The translations under genes and the position numbers were made by a program. The notes under the pieces were generated by a model, which had not been told where the DNA came from, made no database searches, and worked only from the letters and a program-made list of their open reading frames with translations. From CBDDIP01 sp965279405 (lineage in GTDB: Bacteria > Actinomycetota > Acidimicrobiia > Acidimicrobiales > Ilumatobacteraceae): a stretch of DNA of 64,000 nt. Where the stretch lies: positions 5,195,374-5,259,373 of the forward strand of contig OZ257157.1 in the NCBI GenBank assembly GCA_965279405.1. The letters are read 5' to 3'. This document shows positions 55,600 through 63,799 of this stretch, in pieces. Within the stretch, counting starts at the first letter, position 1; every line of letters starts with the position of its first letter.

Positions 55600-57641
55600 T
55601 CCACCTCGCGACCGATCTCGGTGGCGATGGCGGCGGCGAGGTGGTCGGGGTCGATCGTGTCGGCGTAGTCCATGCGATGCCCGGCGCCGTAGCGCTGCAG
55701 GCGGTGGTGCACGTGGAAGTTCTGCTCGAAGTGGTGCTGCAGCGGCACGTAGATGAACGGGCGACGGTTGGCCACCAGCTCCATGCCGGTGGTGAGTCCG
55801 CCGTGCACGATCGCCAGATCACACGCTGCGAGGTGGCGGTACAGGTCGGGCACGAAGCGGTGGTAGCGGACACCGTCGTGGCGAGGCAGTGACGCCGGGT
55901 CGAGGCGGGGCCCGACGACCACCTCGAAGCGCAGGTTGCCGACCAGCCGTCGTGCTGCGGGCGCTGCGTCGACGACGCGGCGCAGGAGGTCGCCACCGAC
56001 GCCCGACCCGCCGACCGTGACGACGCAGACGAGCTCGTCGGCGCCGTAGCCGAGCTCGGCACGCAACCGATTGCGCTCGCCGAGGTCGATCGGGTCGAAG
56101 CCGGTGATGTAGCCGGAGAACTCGAAGTTGGCTTCGGTCCACTCGCGGATGCGCGGCATGTCCGGGCCGAACGAGTGGGGCACGATGTCGTCGGGATCAC
56201 CGACGAAGATCGATGCGTCGCGCAGGCGGCGGTACCGCTGGCGCTGCTCGATCATCTCCAGGTTGTAGTCAGCGGTCAGCGCGGCTTCGTGCTCGCCGCC
56301 GTCGGGCATCGGCAGCCAGCCGACGAAGTCGGTCATCCAGGCGAACGCGAACCGTTTGTGCGACGGGTTCTCGTGGAGGAAGTGGTCGACGTCCCATGCC
56401 TCGTCGCCGATGACGAGGTCGTAGTGCTCGTCGCTGACGATGTCGTCGAAGACCATGAAGTTGTTGACGAGGATCTCGTCCATCCGCCGGATCGCCTGGA
56501 AGGCGTGGAGGTCGTGCTCGTCGGCTTCGTGCTCGATGTGCGCCGACTCGTTGGCCAAGAAGCGCGACGCCGGGTGGATCGTCTCGCCGCGGTGCTCGAG
56601 CACCTTCGTGACGGGGTGCTGCGCGAGCCAGTCGATCTGCAGGTCGGGGTGCAGCTTGCGCAACTCGTCGGCGATCGACGCGTCGCGCATCGCGTGGCCG
56701 AGGCCGATGGGTGACGAGATGTACAGCGCCTTCTTCGGACGCCGTGCCGCGTGCGTCCACGTTCGGGCCTTGGGCCGTGGGTGGATGCGATCGACGAACT
56801 GCTCGATGAGCCGGTTGACGAGGATCGGATCGCGGGCTTGTGGGCCGTGGCCGCCCCCGGCGACGACGACCAGCTCGCCCCCGGTGAGGTCGGCAAGCGC
56901 GACGGCACCGGCCGCAGGACGGATGCGATCCTCGTCGCCCTGGATGACGAGCACCGGCGCGGTCACCCGCTTGCACACCTGGGCGAAGCTCTCCAGCCCG
57001 CACGCCTCGAGACCACGGGTGGCGTCGACGAGTACGGAGGGCGGGATCTCCAGCCCCCAGCTGACGCAGTCCTCGATCTGCTTGGTGGAGTGCGGCTCGT
57101 GGAACATCTGGGCGAAGAAGAACTCGAGGAAGTCGCGGTAGTGCTCCTCACCGCTCAGCCAGTAGGGCGCGTTGTACTTCGCCCACCCCTCGGCGGTGTC
57201 GAGCGGCTCGTCGAGCGGATGCTGCTGGCGCTCGGGGTGGCCGGGCACCAACGGCACCGCCGGGCAGACGCTGACCAGCCCGGCGACCCGGTCGGGGTGG
57301 TCGGCGGCGAACTGCACCGACCACGTCGTCCCGCACGACAGCGCGACGAGCACGGCGCGTTCGACACCGTTGGCGTCGAGCACCGCGCCGAGATCGTCGG
57401 CGAACTCGAAGTGCGAGTACGCCTCGGGCCCGACCGGCGCGTCGCTGAGGCCGGTGCCGCGACCGTCGAAGGTGATGACGCGGTAGTGACGAGCGAGGTG
57501 CGGCACCTGCAGCTTCCAGAATCGCGACGGGATGACCGACCACGTCGGGGCGAGCAGCACGGTGACCTCGCCCTCACCGAAGGACTCCCAGTGGATGCGC
57601 ACGCCGTCGCGCGTGACGAAGCCGCTGTCACTGGGTTCCAT
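55536..57641 (-). CDS. Alpha/beta hydrolase - MurG/UGT-like glycosyltransferase fusion
   Basis: A 701-aa two-domain protein. Residues 1-280 are an alpha/beta hydrolase: LLAPTWSVIPSRFW, FDGRGTGLSD, nucleophile in ALSCGTTWS, acid in IQGDEDRIRP and histidine in GGGHGPQARD. From about 300 a glycosyltransferase begins: ISSPIGLGHAMRDASIADEL, then VTVGGSGVGGDLLRRVV, FVPDLYRHLAACDLAIVHGG and PLQHHFEQNFHVHHRL near the C-terminus, as in UGT/MurG-like GT1 enzymes. ATG 57641 starts the hydrolase; the frame is open upstream but Arg-rich. It follows a TetR gene by 11 nt. The substrate is unknown. Confidence 0.88.
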   Translation of the reverse strand: MEPSDSGFVTRDGVRIHWESFGEGEVTVLLAPTWSVIPSRFWKLQVPHLARHYRVITFDGRGTGLSDAPVGPEAYSHFEFADDLGAVLDANGVERAVLVALSCGTTWSVQFAADHPDRVAGLVSVCPAVPLVPGHPERQQHPLDEPLDTAEGWAKYNAPYWLSGEEHYRDFLEFFFAQMFHEPHSTKQIEDCVSWGLEIPPSVLVDATRGLEACGLESFAQVCKRVTAPVLVIQGDEDRIRPAAGAVALADLTGGELVVVAGGGHGPQARDPILVNRLIEQFVDRIHPRPKARTWTHAARRPKKALYISSPIGLGHAMRDASIADELRKLHPDLQIDWLAQHPVTKVLEHRGETIHPASRFLANESAHIEHEADEHDLHAFQAIRRMDEILVNNFMVFDDIVSDEHYDLVIGDEAWDVDHFLHENPSHKRFAFAWMTDFVGWLPMPDGGEHEAALTADYNLEMIEQRQRYRRLRDASIFVGDPDDIVPHSFGPDMPRIREWTEANFEFSGYITGFDPIDLGERNRLRAELGYGADELVCVVTVGGSGVGGDLLRRVVDAAPAARRLVGNLRFEVVVGPRLDPASLPRHDGVRYHRFVPDLYRHLAACDLAIVHGGLTTGMELVANRRPFIYVPLQHHFEQNFHVHHRLQRYGAGHRMDYADTIDPDHLAAAIATEIGREVDYLPVETNGAARAAASIAALL

Positions 57642-57652
57642 CGCGCGCACGA

Positions 57653-58273
57653 TCAGCGCTGCTTCCCGTTGGCGGCGTGCGCCTCCTCGGCGACGCGGAT
57701 GACGTCGGCGATGCGACGCAGGCTCGTGCGGATCGGCATCTGGTGGCGATCGAAGCCGAGCAGGAGCAGCGCCTCCGAGCCGATGAAGACGTTGCCGATC
57801 AACGCGGCGACCTCGGCGGGCGAGAACGGGCCGAGCCCGCCGAATCGCTCGGATGCTTCGGTGGCCACCTCGGTCAGCAGCGTGTACCAACCGGAGAGCA
57901 CGTTGCGAGCGGCCGCAGCGATCTCGGGGTTGCTCCAACCGGCCGCGATCATCTCCTGCAGCACGCGCACGAAGCCGCTGTCGAGGTCGTCCTCGAGGAA
58001 GTCGCAGGCTTGCTCGTACCTCCGCCACAGCGGCGCGTCCTGTGCGTACATCCCGGCCTGACGATCGAGTCGGCGGCGGTTCTCCGTCTCCAGCACGGCC
58101 AGCACCATCGCCCCCTTCGAACCGAAGTGGTAGTGCACCTGCGACAGCGGCACGCCCGCCTGCTGTGCCACCTTGCGGGTGGACAGGCCGGCGTAGCCGT
58201 CGATCATCAGACGGGCACGAGCGGCATCGATGATCGACATCGCCGTCTCGGACTCCAGCGTGCTGAGCTTCAC
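57653..58273 (-). CDS. TetR-family regulator
   Basis: A 206-aa regulator with the helix-turn-helix in LSTRKVAQQAGVPLSQVHYHFGSKGAMVLA (split, about 31-60), and a C-terminal ligand domain (GFVRVLQEMIAAGW, LIGNVFIGSEALLL). GTG 58273 is chosen because AAAGGGAGAGC lies just before it; an ATG at 58303 would add 10 residues. It is in an operon with the hydrolase-glycosyltransferase gene and divergent from the OsmC operon, with two palindromes between them. Confidence 0.88.
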   Translation of the reverse strand: MKLSTLESETAMSIIDAARARLMIDGYAGLSTRKVAQQAGVPLSQVHYHFGSKGAMVLAVLETENRRRLDRQAGMYAQDAPLWRRYEQACDFLEDDLDSGFVRVLQEMIAAGWSNPEIAAAARNVLSGWYTLLTEVATEASERFGGLGPFSPAEVAALIGNVFIGSEALLLLGFDRHQMPIRTSLRRIADVIRVAEEAHAANGKQR

Positions 58274-58307
58274 GCGCTCTCCCTTTGGCCGTTGGCGGGA
58301 CATTTGG

Positions 58308-58410
58308 TCGGTCGACCGATTGGAGTGTGACGCACCTCACCTGGGGTTGTCAACAAAAGGGGTTGACAAGGACTTAGGCGGAGCGCGACGTTTTCGGTCG
58401 ATCGACCGAA
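58308..58410. promoter_or_regulatory. Divergent TetR-controlled promoters with two palindromes
   Basis: Site 1 is TCGGTCGACCGA (58308-58319); site 2 is the perfect palindrome TTCGGTCGATCGACCGAA (58393-58410). Both share CGGTCGA and its complement. Between them lie two outward-facing -35 TTGACA boxes, minus strand 58348-58353 (with CACACT at 58324-58329) and plus strand 58363-58368 (with GACGTT at 58387-58392). Each palindrome covers the predicted start site of one promoter, so the TetR protein at 57653 probably represses both directions. Confidence 0.75.
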
Positions 58411-58432
58411 CGAGAGAATCGAGACCGACACC

Positions 58433-58975
58433 ATGGACACCATGGACACCATCGCCACCGCCATCGACCGCCTGGAGACCGCACTGACCCGCAAGCCGGG
58501 CTTCGGGGTCGGCACCTCCACCTCCGTCACCACCCTCACCAGCGGCCTGCGCTGCACCACCGAGGACGGGCCGTGGCACACCGATGCCGACCTCCTCGAC
58601 CGCATCGGCGGCGAAGGCTCGGCACCAGCGCCGAGCGTGCTGATGCGCGCCGCGCTCGGCAGCTGCATGGCCATGAGCTACCGCTTGCGAGCCGCCAAGC
58701 ACGGCGTGCCGCTGACGTCGGTGCGCGTGACGGTGGAGACCGAGTCCGCTGTCGCCGGGATGCTGCTGACCGACACCAGCGAACCGGCCGGCTTCCGCAG
58801 CGTGCGCTTCCACGTCGAGATCGACAGCCCGGCTGCTAACGAGGACGTGATGCGCGTCATCGACGAGGGCGATCAGTTGAGCCCGGTCCTCGACCTGTTC
58901 ACCCGCTCCGTCGCCGTCACTCGCACGGTCGCGTTGAACGCGGCGACGCCATCGACCGAAGTACCGGTGGCGTGA
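58433..58975 (+). CDS. OsmC-family protein
   Basis: A 180-aa member of the OsmC/Ohr peroxidase-like family, which reduces organic peroxides through a cysteine pair. The first cysteine is in RAALGSCMAMSYRLRA; GSAPAPSVLMRAAL precedes it. The second catalytic cysteine of classic OsmC (in a VxxHCPV-like motif) is not visible; near the C-terminus is LSPVLDLFTRSV instead, and there is another cysteine at about 41 (RCTTEDG). First gene of the plus-strand operon controlled by the palindromes. Confidence 0.85.
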   Translation: MDTMDTIATAIDRLETALTRKPGFGVGTSTSVTTLTSGLRCTTEDGPWHTDADLLDRIGGEGSAPAPSVLMRAALGSCMAMSYRLRAAKHGVPLTSVRVTVETESAVAGMLLTDTSEPAGFRSVRFHVEIDSPAANEDVMRVIDEGDQLSPVLDLFTRSVAVTRTVALNAATPSTEVPVA

Positions 58976-59790
58976 TGGAGGCCAAGCTGATGCGCTGGGT
59001 GCAGCGCCAGGGTTGGGATCGCGCCTCGACGTGCTACGAGGAGTTCTGGCGCACGCAGCTGCAGCCGTCGCTCGATTGCGTCGTCGACGCCGCGGCGATG
59101 CAGGCTGGCGAGCGCGTCATCGACGTCGCCTGTGGCACGGGACTCGTGACGCTGCCCGCCGCACTGCAGGTGGGCCCATCGGGACGGGTGCTGGCCACCG
59201 ACATCGCACCGAAGATGGTCGCCGCGGTCGCACAGCGTGCGCACGACGCCGGGATCGCCAACGTCGACGTCGCGACCGCAGGCGCCGAGTCGCTCGGAGT
59301 GGACGGCGAGTTCGACGTCGCGCTCTGCTCGCTCGGCCTGATGTACGTGCCGTCGCCACCCGCCGCGTTGGCCGAGATGCATCGCGCACTGCGCGCCGGT
59401 GGGCGCACGATCGTGTCGGTGTGGGGTGAGCGGCGCAACTGCGGTTGGGCCGAGATCTTCCCCATCGTCGACGCACGCGTCTCGTCGGACGTGTGCCCGA
59501 TGTTCTTCGCCCTCGGCGGCCACGGCGTGCTGCGCTCGACGATGGAGCGCGCCGGCTTCAGCGACGTCACCGAGGAGCGGCTGAGCGTCGAGCTCGTCTA
59601 CGGCTCCGACGGGGAGGCGATCGGCGCTGCCTTCCTCGGCGGGCCCGTGGCGCTGGCCGCTTCCCGCTTCGACGACGAGACGCGTGCGTCGGCCTACGCC
59701 GAGTACCTCGCGTCGATCGCCCCCTTCGCCGACGGCGCGGGCTACCGCGTGCCGGGCGAGTTCGTCATCGCCTCCGGGCGTCGCGACTGA
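58975..59790 (+). CDS. Class I SAM-dependent methyltransferase
   Basis: A 271-aa methyltransferase. The glycine-rich SAM loop is VIDVACGTGLVTLPAAL near 44-60, followed by ATDIAPKMVAAVAQRA, FDVALCSLGLMYVPSP and GGRTIVSVWG, as in UbiE-like small-molecule methyltransferases. ATG 58975 shares a base with the OsmC stop (TGATG); a GTG three bases earlier is also possible. Coupling to OsmC genes suggests a joint detoxification role, possibly methylating a thiol, phenol or metalloid, but this is only inferred. Confidence 0.88.
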   Translation: MEAKLMRWVQRQGWDRASTCYEEFWRTQLQPSLDCVVDAAAMQAGERVIDVACGTGLVTLPAALQVGPSGRVLATDIAPKMVAAVAQRAHDAGIANVDVATAGAESLGVDGEFDVALCSLGLMYVPSPPAALAEMHRALRAGGRTIVSVWGERRNCGWAEIFPIVDARVSSDVCPMFFALGGHGVLRSTMERAGFSDVTEERLSVELVYGSDGEAIGAAFLGGPVALAASRFDDETRASAYAEYLASIAPFADGAGYRVPGEFVIASGRRD

Positions 59791-59825
59791 GTTCTCAACA
59801 CACAACAACCATGAGAGGAAATGCA

Positions 59826-60386
59826 ATGACCATCACCAACACACCAGTGGACAACGGCGTCAACACCGCCGCGCTGCTCGGTGCCCGCGAGGCACTGAGT
59901 GGCGCTCCGGAGGCCGCCGACTTCACCTGGAAGGCGACCTGCGAGTGGGTGCACGGCACGCACACGCAGACCGCCGTCAGCGGGTTCTCCGGCCTCGGCC
60001 AGGAGCACCAGCACAAGGAGACGTTCACCTTCAAGGCCGACCACCCGGCGTGCTTCGCCTCCGAGGATCGCGGTGCGACCCCGGTGGAGATCGCGCTGTC
60101 GGCGCTGGCGTCGTGCCTCACCGCCGGCGTTGCTGCGGTGGCACAGAACCGGGAAGTCCAGCTGCGGTCGGTGACCGCGCACCTGGAGGGGAAGATGAAC
60201 GTCCTCGGCATCCTCGGTGCCGATCCCGACGTTCGCAACGGCTTCAGCGATGTCACGGTTCGCTTCGACATCGATGCCGATGCGTCGCCGGAGGACATCA
60301 AGGCGATCGTCGCCCAGTCGCAGAAGCGGTCGGCCGTGTTCGACCTCTTCACGAACCCGACGAACGTCACCGTCGAGGTCGGCTGA
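59826..60386 (+). CDS. OsmC-family protein (second copy)
   Basis: A 186-aa OsmC-type protein, distinct from the one at 58433. It shows HGTHTQTAVSGFSGL, HPACFASEDRGATPVEIALSALASCLTAGVAAVA with the resolving region, and SGFSDVTVRF-like NGFSDVTVRFDIDAD. Cysteines lie in HPAC and ASCLTAG. SD GAGAGGAA is 7 nt before ATG 59826. The N-terminal 45 residues are longer than in classic OsmC. It may act on a different peroxide or bind a small ligand; two OsmC genes in one operon is unusual. Confidence 0.87.
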   Translation: MTITNTPVDNGVNTAALLGAREALSGAPEAADFTWKATCEWVHGTHTQTAVSGFSGLGQEHQHKETFTFKADHPACFASEDRGATPVEIALSALASCLTAGVAAVAQNREVQLRSVTAHLEGKMNVLGILGADPDVRNGFSDVTVRFDIDADASPEDIKAIVAQSQKRSAVFDLFTNPTNVTVEVG

Positions 60387-60391
60387 TCCCG

Positions 60392-61666
60392 ATGGTTGCG
60401 TTGCACCGGCACCACTCGACGGATGCCACCACGGTGATCATCGGGGCCGGGCACGCCGGACTCGCCATGAGTCGCCGCCTCACCGAGCGCTCGATCGACC
60501 ACGTGGTCCTCGAGCGCGGTGAGGTGGCGAACTCGTGGCGCACGGAGCGGTGGGACTCGCTTCGACTGCTGACACCGAATTGGATGAACCGCCTGCCGGG
60601 CCAGGCTCCCCTGCTCGGCGACCCCGACGGCTTCATGTCGATGCCGTCGGTCGCGCGGATGATCTCCTCGTACGCCGAGCGCATCGATGCGCCGGTCCAC
60701 ACCGGTACGCCGGTGACGCGCGTGCGTCAAGCCGAGGGCGGCTACTCGGTGCACACTCCCCACGGAGTGTGGCGCTGCCGCTCACTCGTGCTGGCGAGCG
60801 GCGCCAACAACATCGCCTCGGTGCCAGCGCTGTCTGCGGGCGTGCCTGCGTCAGTGCTGCAGCTGAACCCGATGACGTACCGCTCCCCTGCGGCGCTGCC
60901 GGATGGCGGCGTGCTCGTGGTCGGTGCGTCGGCGACCGGCGTGCAGCTGGCCGAGGAGATCCAGCGCAGCGGACGCCAGGTGACCCTGTCCGTCGGCGAG
61001 CACGTGCGCATGCCCCGGATGTACCGGGGCAAGGACATCATGTGGTGGATGGATGCCGCCGGCGTCCTCGACGAGCGGTGGGACGAGGTCGACGATCTCG
61101 TGCGGGCGCGCAACGTGCCGTCGCCGCAACTGATCGGCACGCCCGAGCGACGGACGCTGGATCTCAACGTCTTGTCTGGTCTCGGCGTCCGGTTGGTCGG
61201 TCGCATCGCCGGCATGCGCGACGGCGTCGCCCAGTTCTCCGGCTCCCTGGCCAACACGGTCGCGCTGGCGGATCTGAAGCTGAACCGCTTGCTCGCTCGC
61301 CTGGACGCATGGGCTTCGTCGTCCGGCGCCGCGGTCGGTTGCGTCGAGCGCTTCGCCCCGACGGTCGTGCCGCCGGCCGTGCTCTCCGCCGATCTGCGCG
61401 ACGGCTCGATCACGACCATCGTGTGGGCGACCGGCTACGGCCCCGACTACTCCTGGCTCGACGTCCCTGTGTTGGACCGCAAGGGCAAGCTCGTCCATGA
61501 CGGCGGCGTCGTTCGCGGAGTCGACGGCCTCTACACGCTCGGCGGCAGCCTGACGAGAACCCGCCGATCGAGCTACATCGGCAGCGGCGGTGCCGAAACC
61601 CACGCGATCTGCGCGCATCTGCTTGACCGCCTCGACGTCGACGCGCCCGCCCACAGCGCCGCGTAG
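60392..61666 (+). CDS. FAD-dependent oxidoreductase (flavin monooxygenase-like)
   Basis: A 424-aa two-dinucleotide-fold flavoprotein. FAD binding is in TVIIGAGHAGLAMSRRL near residues 14-30, NADPH binding in VVGASATGVQLAEEIQ near 175-190, and a late FAD motif is in VWATGYGPDYSWLDVPV. It resembles class B-like monooxygenases and putative K+ transport-associated flavoproteins; the strict FxGxxxHxxxW fingerprint is not present. It starts five bases after the second OsmC stop and is probably the last gene of this operon. Confidence 0.87.
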   Translation: MVALHRHHSTDATTVIIGAGHAGLAMSRRLTERSIDHVVLERGEVANSWRTERWDSLRLLTPNWMNRLPGQAPLLGDPDGFMSMPSVARMISSYAERIDAPVHTGTPVTRVRQAEGGYSVHTPHGVWRCRSLVLASGANNIASVPALSAGVPASVLQLNPMTYRSPAALPDGGVLVVGASATGVQLAEEIQRSGRQVTLSVGEHVRMPRMYRGKDIMWWMDAAGVLDERWDEVDDLVRARNVPSPQLIGTPERRTLDLNVLSGLGVRLVGRIAGMRDGVAQFSGSLANTVALADLKLNRLLARLDAWASSSGAAVGCVERFAPTVVPPAVLSADLRDGSITTIVWATGYGPDYSWLDVPVLDRKGKLVHDGGVVRGVDGLYTLGGSLTRTRRSSYIGSGGAETHAICAHLLDRLDVDAPAHSAA

Positions 61667-61679
61667 ATCGTCGCCTGGA

Positions 61680-61811
61680 TTCTCGTTGCATCCAGCGACA
61701 CCGTGAGTCGCCAGATGCAACGAGAACGCCTGAGTCGCGATCGGGGTCGGTCGGTGTGACGGCGTTCTCGGTGCAGATCGCGACAGGTCGTGTCGCAGGA
61801 CGCACCGAGAA
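61680..61811. repeat. Two related two-tiered hairpins (REP-like pair)
   Basis: Hairpin 1: outer arms TTCTCGTTGCATC (61680-61692) and its complement (61714-61726), inner arms GCGAC/GTCGC (61695-61699, 61707-61711), 7-nt loop. Hairpin 2: outer arms TTCTCGGTGC (61765-61774) and its complement (61802-61811), the same inner arms GCGAC/GTCGC (61780-61784, 61792-61796), 7-nt loop. The bases between also pair: CGAGAACGCC (61721-61730) with GGCGTTCTCG (61761-61770), competing with both outer stems. Seen directly; whether it acts as DNA or RNA is unknown. Confidence 0.9.
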
Positions 61812-61852
61812 GGCGGAACGTCGACCCGACGCGACGTCGTAGCGTCTCGCTC

Positions 61853-62179
61853 ATGCAGATCTTGAGCGGGGCTGGGGTGCTGGCGGTGGGGCCGAACCGG
61901 GCGATCGACTACACCGAGCACCTGCGCACGGCCGACCTCTCGGTCGGCACGTATTCACTTCCGTCCGGCGCGGTCGACACGCAAGACCCGCATGCCGAGG
62001 ACGAGATCTACGTGGTCGTCACCGGTCGGGCGCGGTTCGTCAGCGACGACGGCGAGGCCGACATCAAGCCCGGCGACGTGATCTTCGTTCCAGCTCACGA
62101 GGTGCACCGCTTCGCCGACATCACCGAGGACCTGTCGGTGCTGGTCATCTTCGGTCCGGCGGAGGGAACGAGAACCTGA
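61853..62179 (+). CDS. Small cupin-domain protein
   Basis: A 108-aa single-domain cupin. The first motif is DPHAEDEIYVVVTGRARF (His/Glu metal ligands) and the second is GDVIFVPAHEVHRFADI with the final histidine, so one metal ion is probably bound. The reaction is unknown; small cupins include isomerases, dioxygenases and sensors. ATG 61853 has TAGCGT 7 nt upstream, indicating a leaderless mRNA. The paired hairpins end 41 bp before the start. Confidence 0.88.
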   Translation: MQILSGAGVLAVGPNRAIDYTEHLRTADLSVGTYSLPSGAVDTQDPHAEDEIYVVVTGRARFVSDDGEADIKPGDVIFVPAHEVHRFADITEDLSVLVIFGPAEGTRT

Positions 62180-62261
62180 GCAAGAATCTCGTCGAAGTGT
62201 CGTGATCGGCGGATCGGGAACCGTCGTACTGGCAACGAACCGTCCTGAGGAGGACCTCCCA

Positions 62262-62597
62262 ATGAAGTTCATGCTGTTCATCGCCACCGACACCGAGCCC
62301 GACGTCGACGACGGCACCGCCCCCGACATCGACGAGTGGGTCGCCGAAGGCGAGCGCAGGGGCATCCGCCTCGACGGCGAGCGGCTCGTTGCCACGGCCG
62401 AGGCCAAGACCGTCCGCATCCGCAACGGCGAGCTGCTCGTCACCGATGGGCCGTTCACCGAGAGCAAGGAGTGGATCGCCGGGTTCGACATCGTCGACTG
62501 CGAATCCATCGACGAGGTGGTCGACTACGCCACCCGCCACCCGATGGCTCGCTTCGGGCGCATCGAGGTGCGTGCCTTCTACGTGTGGGACGAGTGA
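62262..62597 (+). CDS. YCII-related DGPF-domain protein
   Basis: A 111-aa protein with the YCII-like ferredoxin fold and the hallmark VTDGPFTESKEWIAGF; MKFMLFIATD opens the first strand. DGPF proteins are genomic partners of ECF42-type sigma factors, and their exact role is not established. A strong SD (GAGGAGG) precedes ATG 62262. The stop overlaps the sigma factor start (GTGA at 62594-62597), so the two are translated in concert. Confidence 0.92.
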   Translation: MKFMLFIATDTEPDVDDGTAPDIDEWVAEGERRGIRLDGERLVATAEAKTVRIRNGELLVTDGPFTESKEWIAGFDIVDCESIDEVVDYATRHPMARFGRIEVRAFYVWDE

Positions 62598-63799
62598 GCC
62601 GAGCCTCACACGACGACGTCGCAGCAGCGATCGCCGCCGCGCACCGATCCGACTGGGGTCGGATCGTGGCCGGCCTGATCCGGCGCACCGGCGACTGGAA
62701 CATCGCCGAGGACGCCACCCAGGACGCGTTCGCCGCGGCACTGAAGCGCTGGCCGGTCGACGGCCTCCCCGATCGACCGGCCGCGTGGCTCAACACGGTT
62801 GCCCGCAACCGCGCCATCGACCTGCTCCGCGCTGCCACCACCGCCCGATCGAAGCTCGGCACGCTCATCATGGATGCACCGCCCCCGGACGCACCGGACA
62901 TCGAAGACGACCGGCTGCGCCTCATCTTCACCTGCTGTCATCCAGCGCTGCCGTTGGATTCGCGCGTCGCGCTGACGTTGCGCACCGTCGCCGGCCTCGA
63001 CGTCGACGTGATCGCCCGAGCCTTCCTCGTCTCCGAGACGGCGATGGCGCAGCGGCTGGTTCGAGCCCGCCGCAAGATCGAGGACGCCGGGATCCCGTAT
63101 CGGGTGCCGCCGGTCGAGCTGCTCGACGAGCGGCTGACCGGGGTGCTCGCCGTGCTGTACCTCACGTTCAACGCGGGGTACAGCGACATCGCCCACGACG
63201 AGCTGGCGCTCACCGCGATCGCACTGGCGGACGCGGTGGTTGGCCTGATGCCACTCGAGTCCGAGGCGTGCGGGCTGCTGGCCCTGATGCTGATCCAGCA
63301 CTCACGGCGCGATGCACGCCTCGATGCCGACGGCGAGCTGTTGACGCTCGAGGAGCAGGACCGCGCGCTGTGGAACCACGCCGAGATCGGTCGAGGTTCG
63401 GCGGTGCTCGCCTCGGCTCGGGACCGGGGGCCGTACGTGCTGCAGGCGTTGCTGGCGCAGTGCCATGCGGTCGCGCCGACGGCCGCGCTCACGGATTGGT
63501 CGCGCATCGTCGGGCTCTACGACGAGCTGCTGTGGCACAACCCGTCTCCCGTCATCGCGCTCAACCGGGCGATCGCCGTCGGCATGTTGGACGGACCGGA
63601 CGAAGGACTGGCATTGATCGACGAAGTGGCGACGCACCTCGACGACTTCCACCTCGTCCCCGCCGCGCAAGCGGACCTGCTGCGTCGGGCCGGCCGCAGC
63701 ACCGAGGCCGCGGCGAAATACGAAGCGGCCATCGCGCTGGCGCCGACGGAGGCCGAGCAAGCCCAGCTCACCCGTCGCCTCGCCGAGGTGCGACCGTGA
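62594..63799 (+). CDS. ECF42-type sigma factor with long C-terminal domain
   Basis: A 401-aa sigma factor. Region 2 is around WNIAEDATQDAFAAALKRWP and LNTVARNRAIDLLR; region 4 contains VDVIARAFLVSETAMAQRLVRARRKI. After about residue 180 is the extra helical/TPR-like domain of ECF42 (VLYLTFNAGYS, LWHNPSPVIALNRAIAVGM), which in this group replaces control by a separate anti-sigma factor. It starts with GTG overlapping the DGPF gene and its stop overlaps the next gene (GTGA). It should direct transcription of the DGPF operon and perhaps others. Confidence 0.93.
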   Translation: MSRASHDDVAAAIAAAHRSDWGRIVAGLIRRTGDWNIAEDATQDAFAAALKRWPVDGLPDRPAAWLNTVARNRAIDLLRAATTARSKLGTLIMDAPPPDAPDIEDDRLRLIFTCCHPALPLDSRVALTLRTVAGLDVDVIARAFLVSETAMAQRLVRARRKIEDAGIPYRVPPVELLDERLTGVLAVLYLTFNAGYSDIAHDELALTAIALADAVVGLMPLESEACGLLALMLIQHSRRDARLDADGELLTLEEQDRALWNHAEIGRGSAVLASARDRGPYVLQALLAQCHAVAPTAALTDWSRIVGLYDELLWHNPSPVIALNRAIAVGMLDGPDEGLALIDEVATHLDDFHLVPAAQADLLRRAGRSTEAAAKYEAAIALAPTEAEQAQLTRRLAEVRP

